From Aradus depressus (Eukaryota > Arthropoda > Insecta > Hemiptera > Aradidae), in contig OY759226.1 in NCBI GenBank assembly GCA_963662175.1, forward strand, positions 26,380,065-26,444,064: a stretch of DNA of 64,000 nucleotides, in the 5' to 3' direction. Positions within the stretch are counted from its first letter, which is position 1. Every line of letters begins with the position of its first letter. Of this stretch, positions 10,529 to 21,836 are shown one piece after another. The position numbers and the translations under genes were made by a program. The notes under the pieces were generated by a model. It did no database searches and was not told the DNA's origin. It saw only the letters and a list, made by a program, of their open reading frames with translations.

Positions 10529-10890
10529 AAAAAAAATCCAAAACCCTCTAACGATGCAGTGAGGAAATTCACAATCTTAGCACGAAAAAATTCAAATTAT
10601 GAAACTCTGACTAGAAAGATGGGAACAATTGGTATTGGAAGTAGACTAGTTGTAAACATTGAACCCAAGAGGCTGGCCTCAGTTGTTTACAATAAGTGAG
10701 CAAAGCCGGCATGTAAACACAGGAACGCCACGTCATTATCTTTTCACATCAGTTACAGACAGTGGTACAGTGCAGTTCATTTATTTTTCAGACCTTAGCT
10801 AATATGTCTGATTCAGGAGAAGCTAAGTGCATAAACTATATTGTTTATTTTGCCAAAATAGTGCATAAATTAATTAAATTCAATGCATAA
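10529..10890. other. No gene seen
   Basis: Unassigned AT-rich sequence between family C and a palindrome. Confidence 0.35.
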
Positions 10891-10892
10891 AG

Positions 10893-11130
10893 TTGTCTAT
10901 AAAGAAAACACGAATGTATTTTAAAATGATGTCTATTTCACAAATTATATGGGAGTACTATCTGTATTGCTACCATCTTCAGCCACGACTTACAAATACT
11001 GTACTGTGTCAGTATTTGTTAAGTCGTGGCTGAAGATGGTAGCAATACCGAAAGTACTCCCATATATTTTATATATCTTGTGAAATAGACAATATTTAAA
11101 AAACATTCGTGTTTTCTTTAAAATTTATTA
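10893..11130. repeat. Long near-perfect palindrome (foldback MITE)
   Basis: Two arms of roughly 110 bp face each other across a loop of about 10 bases centred near 11007. Matching blocks include TGGGAGTACT / AGTACTCCCA, GCTACCATCTTCAGCCACGA / TCGTGGCTGAAGATGGTAGC and AAAACACGAATGT / ACATTCGTGTTTT. Arm divergence is low. No coding frame is present. Confidence 0.85.
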
Positions 11131-12340
11131 AGTGTTTCACAATCTCTCCGCAAAAATGCTAAATATCATTAAGTTGTTTATTGGAAATTTTACATTGTGA
11201 AAGTTGCCCAAAAATTGCATGCCTTCTACTTAGCATTTTTCACTTGGTAATTTAGTATTCTAATTGTTGTAAAAGATGCAGAACCTTAACTCTCCTCGAT
11301 AAGCCACAGTTATTTTGTTTTCCATTTACAGGAAGTTCTAATGTAGTGAAGAACTCTTACATGTTTTCACTATGGTTGAAAGTATCGTTCTACAAGAAAA
11401 TATTTTCCGACAGATGTGTTATGGCTGCTAAGAGAACCCAACTCGTTACCAACCAACTTATCGGATGATTCATCGTATTATTTTTACAATAATTTTATTA
11501 TATTTTCATCATTAAACTGCTATTTTACAAGCAAGTGCTTTTTTTAATTTTTTTTTTTACCCCAATGACACGTATCTCTTTAATTATAATTTTTTCCTAT
11601 CATATAGATGCTTGTAAAATATGAGAGCTTTACTTTTTAAATTTTTCGCTCTAATTATGCGTTTTGGCCCACTGTGCGACGATATTTATTTTTTTCAGCC
11701 AAATCGACCAAATAGAAGGAGGGATCACAAATTATGTATACAACGTGGAGCTGGGGAAGTAGTAAAATTGAATGATAAACCTCTTTTTTCAAGGCTATTG
11801 ACGATACTCGTATACCTGCAGAGAAGTGACTTGTTGAACTGGGTACTGGCCACTGGGTACTGGGTCGGATGGAGTGACCCTAATGATGAGAGACGTAATG
11901 AGGTTAGCCCTAGCTGACCCTTCTCAAGCCCTACATGTCAGCACGAAGGGACTGCTAACTTGTTATATATGCCCTGACTTCACCACTTATAGACCTCTCC
12001 TTGCGGGGGAAAAAAATGATCATTTCACGTCTGACCGATTTCTTTTTCGACTTTTATATAGGTAATAATTATTACTCCTTCAGATGTACGAAGTGTTCGG
12101 TCAAAAAGTTCGATCCTTCCCAACACGAGTTGATTTGCTTTTGCTAGAATATAACATCGATACCCCCAGAGCGGACTGAACCACACCAAAGATATGCCTC
12201 AACCTGACAAAATTACTAAAGAAAGACACTCCTCCTGTAGTATATAAACATGAGTTTATGAAGATCAAAAATGATTTCCCCCATGCAACGTTTATATCAG
12301 ATATACCCGTTCCAAGGTTCCAAAATAAAAACAATTTATT
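11131..12340. other. No gene seen; AT-rich
   Basis: Only short frames in low-complexity sequence. Nothing supports a gene or a recognised mobile element. Confidence 0.4.
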
Positions 12341-12359
12341 GAGAAATTCGCAATTAAAA

Positions 12360-13240
12360 TCAATCGTTATTGTCAGCTTTAGGCAAGGGTTTAAAGAATT
12401 TAGTAATTTTTTCTTGTTTTGCCGCTTTTAAAATGTCTTTAAATTCAGATTGATATTGAGCTGTAGCATTAATAATTTGCCTTTTAAAAATAAGGCTCCT
12501 TTCCATAGATGGATCAATTTTCATGAAGAGATCACAAAGTTCATTTGCCATACGTAAACCTTCACTCAGATTTTTCAAGTTAAAGGTCACCTTTTCAGTG
12601 CTCGTTGAAGGCTCTTCTTCAGTGGAATGTCGAGTTAACATTTCCTCCAAGTCGGTTTAGGTCAAGTCATCCTGCGAATCAAGCAACTCCTGAATGTCAC
12701 TTGATTCTATCTGTTCGAAGCCATCTCGTCCTAATCCATTTGCAACTTGAACAACATTGTCAGTTAAAGTTTGAATTTGCGCGGATTCTTCATCATTTTC
12801 GACAATCAAAACAGGCCACAGTTTTTTCCAGCATGATTTCAATGGGTCTGGCTTCAGTTCATCCAACGATTCTTTTATGTTAACAATGCATTTTGCTATG
12901 TCAAAATTTTTCCAGCATTGCATAACATTCATATCAGGATAACATTCCATGGTGTCCTGTATGATTTTGAATGTTCGTCTGATGTAATAAAGCTTAACTT
13001 AAAGGCCTGGATTATTCCTTGGTCCATGGGTTGGAGGTAAAAATATCACCTTTATATTTGGATGCATAGTTTCAAGGTCACGAGGGTGACCAGGAGCATT
13101 GTCCAAAACTAGAAGCAGTACTCAAAGGATGTCGATACGTTAATAAACGACACCGAATCCCTTTCTGTTTACCGATTGCATCCGCGAATAAAGAAATTTG
13201 CAATTTTTTTACCCGCGAATAAGGAACTTTTACTGTATAA
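12360..13240 (-). pseudogene. Tigger/pogo DDE transposase relic (C-terminal half)
   Basis: Reading the minus strand from about 13170, broken frames encode LVLDNAPGHPRDLE, then HPNIKVIFLPPTHGP and YYIRRTFKIIQD, followed by MECYPDMNVMQCWKNFDIAK and a C-terminus ending KITKFFKPLPKADNND (stop near 12360). The D-N-A-P-G-H block followed by I-x-V-x-F-L-P-P is the second catalytic aspartate region of the DDE_1 (Tigger/jerky/CENP-B) family. A stop at 12657-12655 and frameshifts around 12960-13020 break it. GAACTTTTACTGTATA near 13225-13239 resembles the CAGTA-type inverted terminus of this superfamily. The N-terminal DNA-binding half is missing. Confidence 0.75.
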
Positions 13241-13430
13241 AATACCATCTCGATACATTCATTCTATCGGGAGTTATCGTGTTCACAGACACACATTTTG
13301 TTTTCAAACTTGAAGTCTAGAGGTCAGATAATATGAAATTTCATTGAAAACTTTGCATCGAATTTTTGACCGATTACATAACTTCGTCTATACTTCGTAT
13401 AACTTGTGAAGTAAAATAAATAATTCAGCA
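13241..13430 (+). repeat. Family B end fragment
   Basis: Contains CATTCTATCGGGAGTTATCG, then the terminal hairpin ACTTCGTCTATACTTCGTATA...GAAGTAA. Confidence 0.6.
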
Positions 13431-14905
13431 TTCATCCGACCATTTATATTCAAATTATAGAGTCATTATTTAAAGAGGAGGAAAGAATTGACAGTTTATG
13501 AACAAAAGTGATTCTAAAGAGTCTAGGAATATTTGAGATCTCAAAAGAAAATAAACTTGAAAGAAAATATATAATGACTATTTTAAATTCTAAATAAGTT
13601 GACGGGTGCCCTCTGAAGTTATAATATGCCCTTTCACTCGGAAAGACTGAAAACCGCTCGTCAACATTTCAAAAACTTTTCAAAAGAAGAGTTACTTCTA
13701 TTTTTTTTTTTTTTGAAAAATAACTTCTTTATTATAACATCAGTCAAACGGAATTTTTTAACATCTACACAATTGGATAAAAGTTTTATGAAAGAATTTT
13801 TAATTCGAAAATTGGGGTAGGTACGTTTGATGTTTATAGGAGCGGGGGGCGGAAGATCTATAAGAAAGTTTTCGGGTGCTTTTTTAACTCAAAGAAAATA
13901 TTCTGGCAGCTTTAAAGGTCACAGCTGAAAAAAAGTTTGACGAAAATTGGTGCTAAAAGTTGGTCTTGTCACAAGGGCATGATATTTTCATAGGTTTTCT
14001 CTTCCCTCCCACAGGGGCGTCTTGCATTTGGAGTGCCACCATGTCACCTGGCAAAATACAGATCAAAATAGTAAAAAAACAGATCGCAACGCAAATTCAC
14101 CAATATTTATTTCTGTTAAACGATAAAATGGTAATTGGATACGTCATACAATTTTTTACATCAAATTAGCTTATATCCGATATTAAATCTTAGAATACGA
14201 ACATAAAGGAAAAAAAAAAAAAATAATATTTAAAAAAAAATTGGAAGATACATGAATATCAGATTTCTAATGCTATAAGCAATTTATATTGTAATATTTA
14301 TATTGTAATTATAAATGTTTGATATTTCTCTAGATAAATCTTCTTTCCAGACGATATTTCAGGGCGATCAAGGGCCTCTTTCTCATATCACAAAGAGGAT
14401 TATATATATCGGTACAGTTTTAAGACTTTCGGGGACCCTTGAATTATTGTTTCAATATTATCCTCAACTTTATTTTTATTAATTTATATAATACACCAAA
14501 CCATCCTAAATTGTCCAGTATATTTTTCAAAATTGCAAGAAGTTTAAAAAAAAATCTAATATAACATCATAGAAACCATCGAAAAATTTAGAGTCAACAT
14601 AAAGTTTCCAGAAAAATCTAGTAACTCATCCACAATTCGAATAAAACTTTTTAGAAACTCATAGAAAACTATCGAACTTTCCAGAAGAACCAATAGAAAT
14701 TTCTTGAATAAATAATCGATCACAAAATACACTTTTAGAAACTGATACAAGGAACTTTTTCCAATTTATTGCTGTTTAATTTTTTGATCGAACGGGGGCC
14801 CTGAGGCGGCTGTCCCACTTGCCTCAGGGATAAATAGGCACTGATATGCCTGTATTATGATACTGATATGTAAGTGCGAAAAATACCAAAAAAAAATATA
14901 GGTTC
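13431..14905. other. No gene; diffuse repeat sequence
   Basis: AT-rich. CAGGGGCGTCTTGCATTTGG at 14019 resembles a hAT-type terminus but I cannot find a paired end. A 45-bp piece at about 14300-14345 (TATAAATGTTTGATATTTCT) recurs at 15270-15315. Confidence 0.35.
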
Positions 14906-15193
14906 AGGTTTTATGACTCATGCCCGGGCTTTAACTACGAGGTCATATCGCCTACTACCAGAGCGCTCTTTCGTCACTCTGGTGGACTACCATAAATTTT
15001 TATTCACCTAGAGGGGTCTTTAACGAGTACCTGACATCGTACAGGCTCAGGACCATCGCTTAACGTCCCATCCGTAGGACGGCGTGCTTAAGTTTATTTT
15101 ACCTCCCAGATAAAAGGGCCTCGGTCGAGTTTCGAACCCACGATCTTGAGCTCAGAAGACAAGCACGCATACCACTGAGCTACCGGCGCCCTC
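14906..15193 (-). repeat. SINE-A copy
   Basis: Full set of body blocks in reverse orientation, from the tail-side GGTTTTATGACTCATGCCCG to the head end GAGCTACCGGCGCCC. Box B reads GTTTCGAACCC on the plus strand. About 60 bases of the body are missing. Confidence 0.85.
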
Positions 15194-15307
15194 AAAAACA
15201 AAAAAAAAATTTAAAAAAAATAAAAATATCTATACATATATATATTGACAACTGTCAGTAAAGTAATATAAGTTATAAATGTTTGATATTTCTATAGATA
15301 AATCTTT

Positions 15308-15345
15308 TTCCAAGATATATATACCTATATATATATAGTATATAT

Positions 15346-15405
<60 letters not shown>

Positions 15406-15539
15406 ATATAATATTAAAAAGATATATATATATATATATATATATATTGATATAATATTAAAAATATATATATATATATATATATATTGATATAATATTA
15501 AAAAGATATATATATATATATATAGATATAATATTAAAA

Positions 15540-15577
<38 letters not shown>

Positions 15578-15591
15578 ATATAATATTAAAA

Positions 15592-15653
<62 letters not shown>

Positions 15654-15710
15654 ATATAATATTAAAAAGATATATATATATATATATTGATATAATATTA
15701 AAAATATAAA
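15308..15710. repeat. (TA)n satellite with interspersed 17-bp motif
   Basis: A 400-bp AT-only array. Runs of TA are interrupted about seven times by GATATAATATTAAAAAG or a close variant, so it has a higher-order arrangement and is not simple slippage of TA alone. Confidence 0.9.
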
Positions 15711-16740
15711 ATAAAAATAATTACGATTATAGGATATTGATGGAGGACCTCTGATAAGAAAATAAAAAGGAAAATGAAGACTTTTGTTTAAAGAATACGA
15801 ATTTTACATATAATTTTTTTTTCCTTTTTGAACGATGGGAAAACAATTCCGAATTGAGGGTTTCCTCTAACAAAAACAGTTTTAATAATACGTAAAACTA
15901 TTCAGAATATCATGAATTTCTGGGGTATGATTTACCAGAACCGAAGGCGGGAATGTATTGTGTATCAGCTGTAACGTAGGTATGTATGTCCTCTCTGTTA
16001 CGTTAAAATATTGAACCGATTTGGACGTACATTTCACTGAAGGAAAGTACATTTATCTAGGAGTGACAACTGTAAATTAGCGGAGAGCGCTAAAACATAA
16101 AATTAGTGCTTACGATTTTTTCATGAAATTTCGCAAGTAGCGAGTTTATAAGTCCGACTTAAACATATACTATTGTGGTATGTCAACATTTTGAATGGGA
16201 GGAGAAGGGAGAACTTAAAATGAATGTTTGGCATTTAACAGTTGATCCATCGGGTCATCTGCTTGTCTTCATAAACAAATAATCGATTAGTTGAGAACTA
16301 CTGACCCAGGAGCCAGGCCTTTGTGTCTGTATGGAAGGGAGTTGGATGGAACCAGTGACTCCACGAACTCACCTCAAGTCAATGAATACAGAACTAAACC
16401 TTTTGTTACACAGTCCCTCTACCGTAATCCAGGAGCGCTGCTAGTCAAACTAGCAACTATTCAAACAGTATACAATCCAACATACATCTATACACAGTCC
16501 AGTCCTTTGTCTCGGACCATGGAATATGCCTTTCATATACTCCCCCCTACAGGACAATAACTCAATTGTCTCTTAACGTCCCTCATGCCGAGAAGGTTCC
16601 TGACCTATTCCCGACTAGCTGGTTACTCGGTGTTGCCCTTTAGTAACCACTTCGCTATTAGAAAATATTTTTTATCTCCATTATTTCTTAACTTTAACGA
16701 GCAAGCATAGAAGAAAAAATTTATTTCTTATTGATTCTCT
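15711..16740. other. No gene seen
   Basis: Includes a frame of about 89 codons (16291-16560) without similarity I recognise and without supporting splice sites. The remainder is AT-rich and unassigned. Confidence 0.35.
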
Positions 16741-16744
16741 ATTC

Positions 16745-17235
16745 TGTAACGATATAATGCGTTTTCGGCCTATGCCATCGTCAGCACAAGGTTCAATGAT
16801 AATGGAGATATGAGCTAGGCAGGGCATATTTATATTAACTTGAGAGTACCTGGGGTAGGAGGGGTCCTCTTCCCTAGGGGGTGGAAGTCCCTATTCTAAC
16901 GTTATAGGCCAACTGTGGATGTAATTTGAATACGAGAAAATAACAAGAAACCAAAATAAAATATAATAGGTATAAAATTATAAAAAGTTCTATGGTATCA
17001 ATATTTTTATTATTGTATTTTATTATATTTTGTTATTTTCTCGGTTTCCAATATATCCACAGTAGGTCAATACCGTTAGAATAGGGATTTCCACCCCCTA
17101 GGTTTAGACCCCTCCTACCCCAGGTACTCTTAATTTAATATAAATATGTCTGTCTAGCTCATATCTCCATTATTGTTGTACATTGTTCTGACGATGGCGT
17201 AAGCCGAAACCGGTACACATGTATATGTTTGTGGA
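16745..17235. repeat. Foldback element with about 200-bp inverted arms
   Basis: The left arm (about 16745-16960) and right arm (about 17020-17235) are inverted copies sharing GGAGATATGAGCTA / TAGCTCATATCTCC, TACCTGGGGTAGGAGGGGT and its complement, and TGTGGAT / ATCCACA, with a short AT-rich spacer. The outer part of each arm carries the CTGACGATGGC...GCCGAAA motif discussed as hammerhead-like. Confidence 0.8.
17188..17215 (+). ncRNA. Hammerhead-like core (candidate)
   Basis: CTGACGA, then a GGC-GTAA-GCC stem-loop preceded by an extra T, then GAAA-C-CG-G-T-A. This follows the CUGANGA / stem II / GAAA / one-pair stem III / NUH order of a minimal type I hammerhead ribozyme. Stem I is weak: only three of the first four or five positions can pair. 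A structural candidate only. Confidence 0.3.
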
Positions 17236-17344
17236 ATTAGTCAATATAAGTGTTCAATAAAAAATTGCTTTATTTATCATCATTTTAATTTTATTTATTA
17301 GTACCTGTTTTCACTATATCGACACAAAACGCAAACTATGTATT

Positions 17345-17633
17345 CGGACATTATGATTCATGCCTGGGCTTTAACTACAAGGTCATATCGCCTACTACCA
17401 GAGCGCTCTTTTGTCACTCTGGTGGACAGAGGAGCCCGGTCCTACTATGTCTATCCTAAATTTTTATTCCCTCAGGGTAGGGGTCTTTAATGAGTTCCTA
17501 ACATCTCTTAACGTCCCATCCGAAGGACGGCATGCTTAAGTTTATTTTACCTCTCTGATAAAACAAACTAAGGGCCTCGGCCGAGTTTCGAACCCGCCAT
17601 CTTGAGCTCAGTAAGCAAGCGCACACACCACTG
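17345..17633 (-). repeat. SINE-A copy
   Basis: Runs from ATTATGATTCATGCCTGGGC at the 3' end to the box B complement GTTTCGAACCC and the head. The head tip beyond 17633 is replaced by family B sequence. Confidence 0.82.
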
Positions 17634-17895
17634 AATGAATATATCGACATGACATTTTATATGTCGATCCAGGTACCAATAGGAAAGACGTCTGTCGATT
17701 TTCAGCTAAATCGGGCAAAAGGAAGAAGAGGTCAGAGGAATGGGTCGAACAACTGTCCGTCAGCCAAATCCGTAGAGAGAGAGACAGTTGGTTAATTTGC
17801 AGTGGGGAAGTATATTGTTGGTTATTCACTGTGAAATTCCGATGAAACTTCGATATCGAATTTTTGACTAACTTCCGCTATACTAACTGGAGAAG
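17634..17895 (-). repeat. Family B repeat fragment
   Basis: Starts AATGAATATATCGACATGAC, contains TTTTCAGCTAAATCGG and ends near ACTTCCGCTATACTAACTGG with the hairpin end. Confidence 0.5.
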
Positions 17896-18109
17896 TAACA
17901 AGTTTCATGTAGAAGAGAGCCGAGGTAATCACTTTCTACTACAATATGTATGCAAATGGGAAATAAAAAAAAAAAAAAAATTTTTTTTTAACGAATTATG
18001 AAAACTTTACCTGTTATCTGAGCTTTAGGGGTAGCCATGATTAATTTTTAAACATTTGGATCATGATAAGGAATATATGTATGGTCGTGAATGGATATGG
18101 AAAATATAA

Positions 18110-18600
18110 AGCGCCATAGGAGCTAGAACTGAGGGGGGAGGCTTAACATAAAAACTCTAATAAGTGTCGATATATTTAATAAATATCGACATATAATTTT
18201 ATATGTGAATTCAAAACCCCATGAGGACAACACTTATTACGTTTCAGCGAAATCGGCAGAAGGGAGGGGGGAGGGGGCTCATCTCAAATCACCCAATAAA
18301 TACCGTTGTAATAAATGTATCGATATGAAATTTCATATTTAATGAGGACAATTATCAAATTTCAGCGATATCGACTGAAGGGGGCTCAATTCAAAAACCC
18401 TGATAACTGCCGATGTAATAATTGTATCGACAAAAAAATAAGAATGAGGATTTAGGAGCCTCTATGTAAGTCAAGTGTTGAATATAAGCGTAAACTGTCG
18501 ACTGGTTTTGGAGGGGTGCGAAAAGTTAATCGATTAAGTCGTCTTGGGGAAATACATTGCAGGTGATTCGCCGACTACTTTTTTTTCCACTTTTCCTTAT
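18110..18600 (-). repeat. Family B repeat, long copy
   Basis: Reverse-oriented, with a nearly complete block order: AACTCTAATAAGTGTCGATA, TTTCAGCGAAATCGGCAGAA, GGATTTAGGAGCCTCTATGT, GTCGACTGGTTTTGGAGGGG, and the far end GGGGAAATACATTGCAGGTG followed by ATTCGCCGAC and a T-run. Confidence 0.65.
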
Positions 18601-18637
18601 CTACCTGGTTTACGTATAAGAATGGTTCGCACTCAGC

Positions 18638-18674
18638 AAACCTGACGATCTTGTGATGCCGAAACTGGTCGTTT
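18638..18674 (+). ncRNA. Hammerhead-like core (candidate)
   Basis: AAAC-CTGACGA ... GAAA-CTGGTC-GTTT. CTGACGA and GAAA are the invariant blocks; C-TG-G-T-C gives a one-pair stem III and a GUC cleavage triplet, the classical one; AAAC (18638-18641) and GTTT (18671-18674) pair as stem I. Stem II is weak here (ATC-TTGT-GAT plus unpaired GCC). It lies at the end of a family B copy. Confidence 0.35.
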
Positions 18675-18784
18675 ATGATTTTTTTTTCGTGGAATAGGCC
18701 ATATTTCAAAAAATAATTTTGTTTTATTTATTACATGAAATGATCTCAGTAACTATCATAAATGATTTAGTACATAACAATATA

Positions 18785-19688
18785 CAGTAGAACCTCTATA
18801 AGTCGAACATCAAGGGAGACACCAAAAAATTCGAGTTATAGAGGATTTCGACTTACGTAGATTTTGATTCGACTTGTATTTTGGTTCCGACTCTGCTCAA
18901 ACCATACATTTAAGTAAGCAAGCTCCTCCAAGCCGGGAAATTCTGCAATTCGTCGCCTTTTGCAGGACAAATTTTGACTGTTTTGAATTTTTTTTCACGA
19001 TGTCTGATTCATTTTTTATTATTGTTGACAGAGTACTCATTGGTAGGCCAAATTGTTCAGCAACATCTTTCTTCTTTTGACAGCTCTTCACAGCTTCGAG
19101 CACTTCTAACTTTTCAGCGATACTCAAAGTTTTCAGTTTACGTTTCACAGCACTCATGTTTTAACAATTTTATTCGTAAACTGTTGTAAAAATTGATGTG
19201 TGGTAGAACCAAACTACTTCTGACAATTTTTCAATGGACAACAAATGACTTGCTTCGCTAAAGTTCAAATGAAATCAATAATAATATCCTTTATCATTTC
19301 TTAGAATTGGTAATCCTATTTATTGTATACTCCTAAATTGTTTTCTAAGAAACAATGGTGTACATTGTCGGCAAATTCTTAAAGTCGGTAGGTAACCTAT
19401 TTTTCTTCGAGCTATAGAGGTAATAAGTTTCAAATAATCGAGTTGTAAAGGTTGTAAAATAAAACATTGCTAAGTTCGAGATACAGAGGTCCAATTTATT
19501 TTTTCGAGTTATAGAGGGAAAATTTGTACCAAAATGGCTTGTAGGGACTCACTGATTATTTCGACTAATAGAGGGTTGAGATTTCGAGTAATGGACGTTT
19601 TGGGGCTTGAAGGGAAAGGAACAAAACTTTTTTTTCGAGTTTTTGAGGTTTTCGACTCATCGAGGTTCGACTTAAAGAGGTTCTACTG
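18785..19688. mobile_element. Deleted Tigger/pogo element with TIRs and TA TSD
   Basis: The left end CAGTAGAACCTCTATAAGTC and the right end (inverted) CAGTAGAACCTCTTTAAGTC form TIRs of about 24 bp. Both are flanked by TA (18783-18784 and 19689-19690). TA duplication and the CAGT-AACCTC terminus are typical of Tigger/pogo. About ten copies of a motif like TTCGAGTTATAGAGG fill the right third (19390-19680). The transposase is reduced to its N-terminus. Confidence 0.88.
18897..19157 (-). pseudogene. Tigger transposase N-terminus (CENP-B/Psq-type HTH)
   Basis: The ATG at 19157 starts a frame with basic residues KRKLKTLSIAEKLEVLEAV, then KKKDVAEQFGLPMSTLSTII. This is the N-terminal helix-turn-helix of CENP-B/Tigger transposases (K-x-L-S/T-x-x-E-K, then V-A-x-x-F-G-x-P-x-S-T-x-S-x-I). 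After about 65 residues the frame leaves the family, so the second HTH and the DDE domain are deleted. It lies inside the TIR-bounded element. Confidence 0.82.
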
Positions 19689-19690
19689 TA

Positions 19691-20210
19691 TTATAGTCAA
19701 TTTAATTGTATTCTTATATAGTTCCTCACCGAAAAATATTGTTATTGCATTGACATTTTCATAAAATGTTATGTTACAAAAATAGTAAGGGAGGTAAGGG
19801 CAAAAATGATCACAAATTGTGTTACTTAAAGGACGGCCCCTAAGTATGAAGCTTATGGTTGCCTATAAGAGATAATAAGTTGTGTACTCAGGCTGTGGGA
19901 AGGGAGACACAATGGACGGGAATGAGGATGTGCTGCTATACTGCAGTGCTGTATTGTGGGACGGTAGATAAGATAGAATGAAGGGGCCGAGAAGAGGGCA
20001 TTGATAGTCTACCTACAATACACCACTCCAGTCCCTCCCCTGGCCAGTCTTCTGTCTGTCTGTCTGGTCCGCTGTACCCAATCAAAACTCTCCAACTGGG
20101 ACAATACCTCTAAGATGAACAGATTTTCAAAATTTCATTCATTAGGATGAGAATGTGTTCTATTCATAAAGTTTACACATAGCTTTAATATTACTAATCG
20201 ATAATTTCTA
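19691..20210. other. No gene seen
   Basis: Unassigned. Ends in a (GGTTA)-type run at about 20212-20232, treated with the SINE tail below. Confidence 0.35.
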
Positions 20211-20211
20211 A

Positions 20212-20436
20212 TAGGTTAGGTTAGGTTTAGGTTTTGACGTGAAAACGTCTACTCGCTCGTTAAGAACAGTGATAACCGGTCAAACTTTCTGTATTACAAA
20301 ATACCCTCAGATTTCAATCGATAATAACTACGAGACTAATAATGGGATAACAACGGTTGAGGTCACAATGGATAGAGCATGTCTGTACGTGTTTGTTTTG
20401 CCTGTGACGTTATCGGGCTAATATGGGCGCCAGCGG
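20212..20436 (+). repeat. Telomere-like run plus truncated family C core
   Basis: GGTTAGGTTAGGTTTAGG is followed immediately by TTTTGACGTGAAAACGTCTA, the start of family C, which stops at GCGCCAGCGGATG where an inverted SINE-A body starts. The run is the complement of the SINE-A tail, so family C seems to sit between the tail and body of one inverted SINE. Confidence 0.65.
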
Positions 20437-20608
20437 ATGCCCGGGTTTTAACTACAAGATATATCGCCTATTGCCAGAGCGCTTTTTCGTCACTCTCGTG
20501 GACATGAGTTCGACTCTACTATGGGAGTCCTAAATTTTTATTCACCTAGGGCAGGGGTCTTTAACGAGTACCTGATATCGTACAGGCTCGGGACCATAGC
20601 TTAACGTA
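20437..20608 (-). repeat. SINE-A fragment (3' half)
   Basis: Inverted body from CCCGGGTTTTAACTACAAG to CAGGCTCGGGACCATAGCTTAACGT. The tRNA-like head is absent. Confidence 0.75.
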
Positions 20609-21065
20609 ATTTCCAATATGTTTAGTAGTATTGTAATCGTGCAAAAATCCGGAGATCAGGTTTTCAACAGGATTTCATGTTTCAACGTCCCCTGAACGAG
20701 TTTTGACCAATACTACGATGATGTCTGTTTGTGTGTATATGTGATTGGAACTTTATGATCGCTTTAACTCAGAAACGATTGTAGTGTTGAGAGAACTAAC
20801 TTAGATTTGATTAGATTTTTGCCGAAATCAGAAAAAAATTGAGACGACTTAACTTCGGGACCTAAGTACCTTTTACAAGATACCGTTCATATTTATGACC
20901 TACTCAAACACGAAAACGCCCTATCAAAAAATTGGTTTCTATATTTAAATAATAAAATTAATTACTGAAATGTCCTTCAACAAAGTTATAGGCCCTCAAA
21001 AACGTAAAATAAATTTCCGTATTTAAGTTGTAACGCGTAGCAACACATTTTGAAATATCTTTCCT
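20609..21065. other. Unassigned, repeat-like
   Basis: Carries phrases common to intersperse repeats (TTTTCAACAGGATTTCATGTTT, GATGTCTGTTTGTGTGTATA) related to family B, but no clean boundary and no gene. Confidence 0.35.
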
Positions 21066-21802
21066 TACCATTCCTATCCACCCTTAATAACCACCTACGC
21101 AGACGACACTGCTATCTTGTCTACAAATCCTGATCCCAACGTAGCCTCTCTCCTTCTCCAGGAACATCTCGATGATATCGAGAAATGGTGTAACCTCTGG
21201 CGGATGAAATTAAATGAAGAGAAATATGTACAGGTTACATTCACACTTCGCCATCAAACGTGCCCTCCCGTCACCATCAAAAACGTTCTAATTCCTTCCT
21301 CTAACCAGGTGCGTTACCTTGGGTTCTACTTAGACAGCCGACTGACGTGGAACCCACACACACGACTTAAACGACAAGAGTTAATACACCCAATATGGAC
21401 ATACGGCTTCGAACTATGGGGTACAGCCAAACAATCCAATATAAACCGCATCCAAGCTTTCCAGTCCAAAGTCCTTCGTCGAATTGCAAATGCTCCCTTC
21501 TACGTCACCAATAAATTAATCCATGAAGTTCTAAACATCCCAAACCGTCCAAGAACTCGTCCAATCCCGGATTCTTAAATGTTCACAATAAACTTTCATC
21601 CCATCCTAACCCATTTGCACAAGTCCTATCCTCTCAATCCCATCCTGACAATCCTCCACGCCGTCTGAATAGAAGGTGGCCTCGAGATGTTTCTAGGGAG
21701 TGTCAGCGCTGGCTGACCTCTCCCAACATGTGGCATAGACACATGCATACAGTTACCATACATGCTCATTGTATTAAATGTATATAGATTGCAAATATAT
21801 TA

Positions 21803-21834
<32 letters not shown>
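21066..21834 (+). mobile_element. 5'-truncated Jockey-like LINE with poly(A)
   Basis: Encodes the end of the reverse transcriptase, starting at the YADD catalytic motif (TTYADDTAIL, from about 21088), then RYLGFYLDSRLTWNPHTR. An in-frame deletion joins RLKRQEL to IHPIWTYG, and a frameshift follows near 21545. The stop at 21578 is premature relative to the family; the remaining C-terminus (RRLNRRWPRD) lies in another frame near 21660. A poly(A) tail of about 29 bases ends the copy. Dead fragment. Confidence 0.85.

Positions 21835-21836
<2 letters not shown>

Noticed and set aside
13379..13415. loxP-like half-site (ACTTCGTATA) in family B ends
   Set aside because: The full 13-8-13 loxP arrangement is absent; the match is part of the family B terminal hairpin, varies among copies, and nothing here suggests a tyrosine recombinase.
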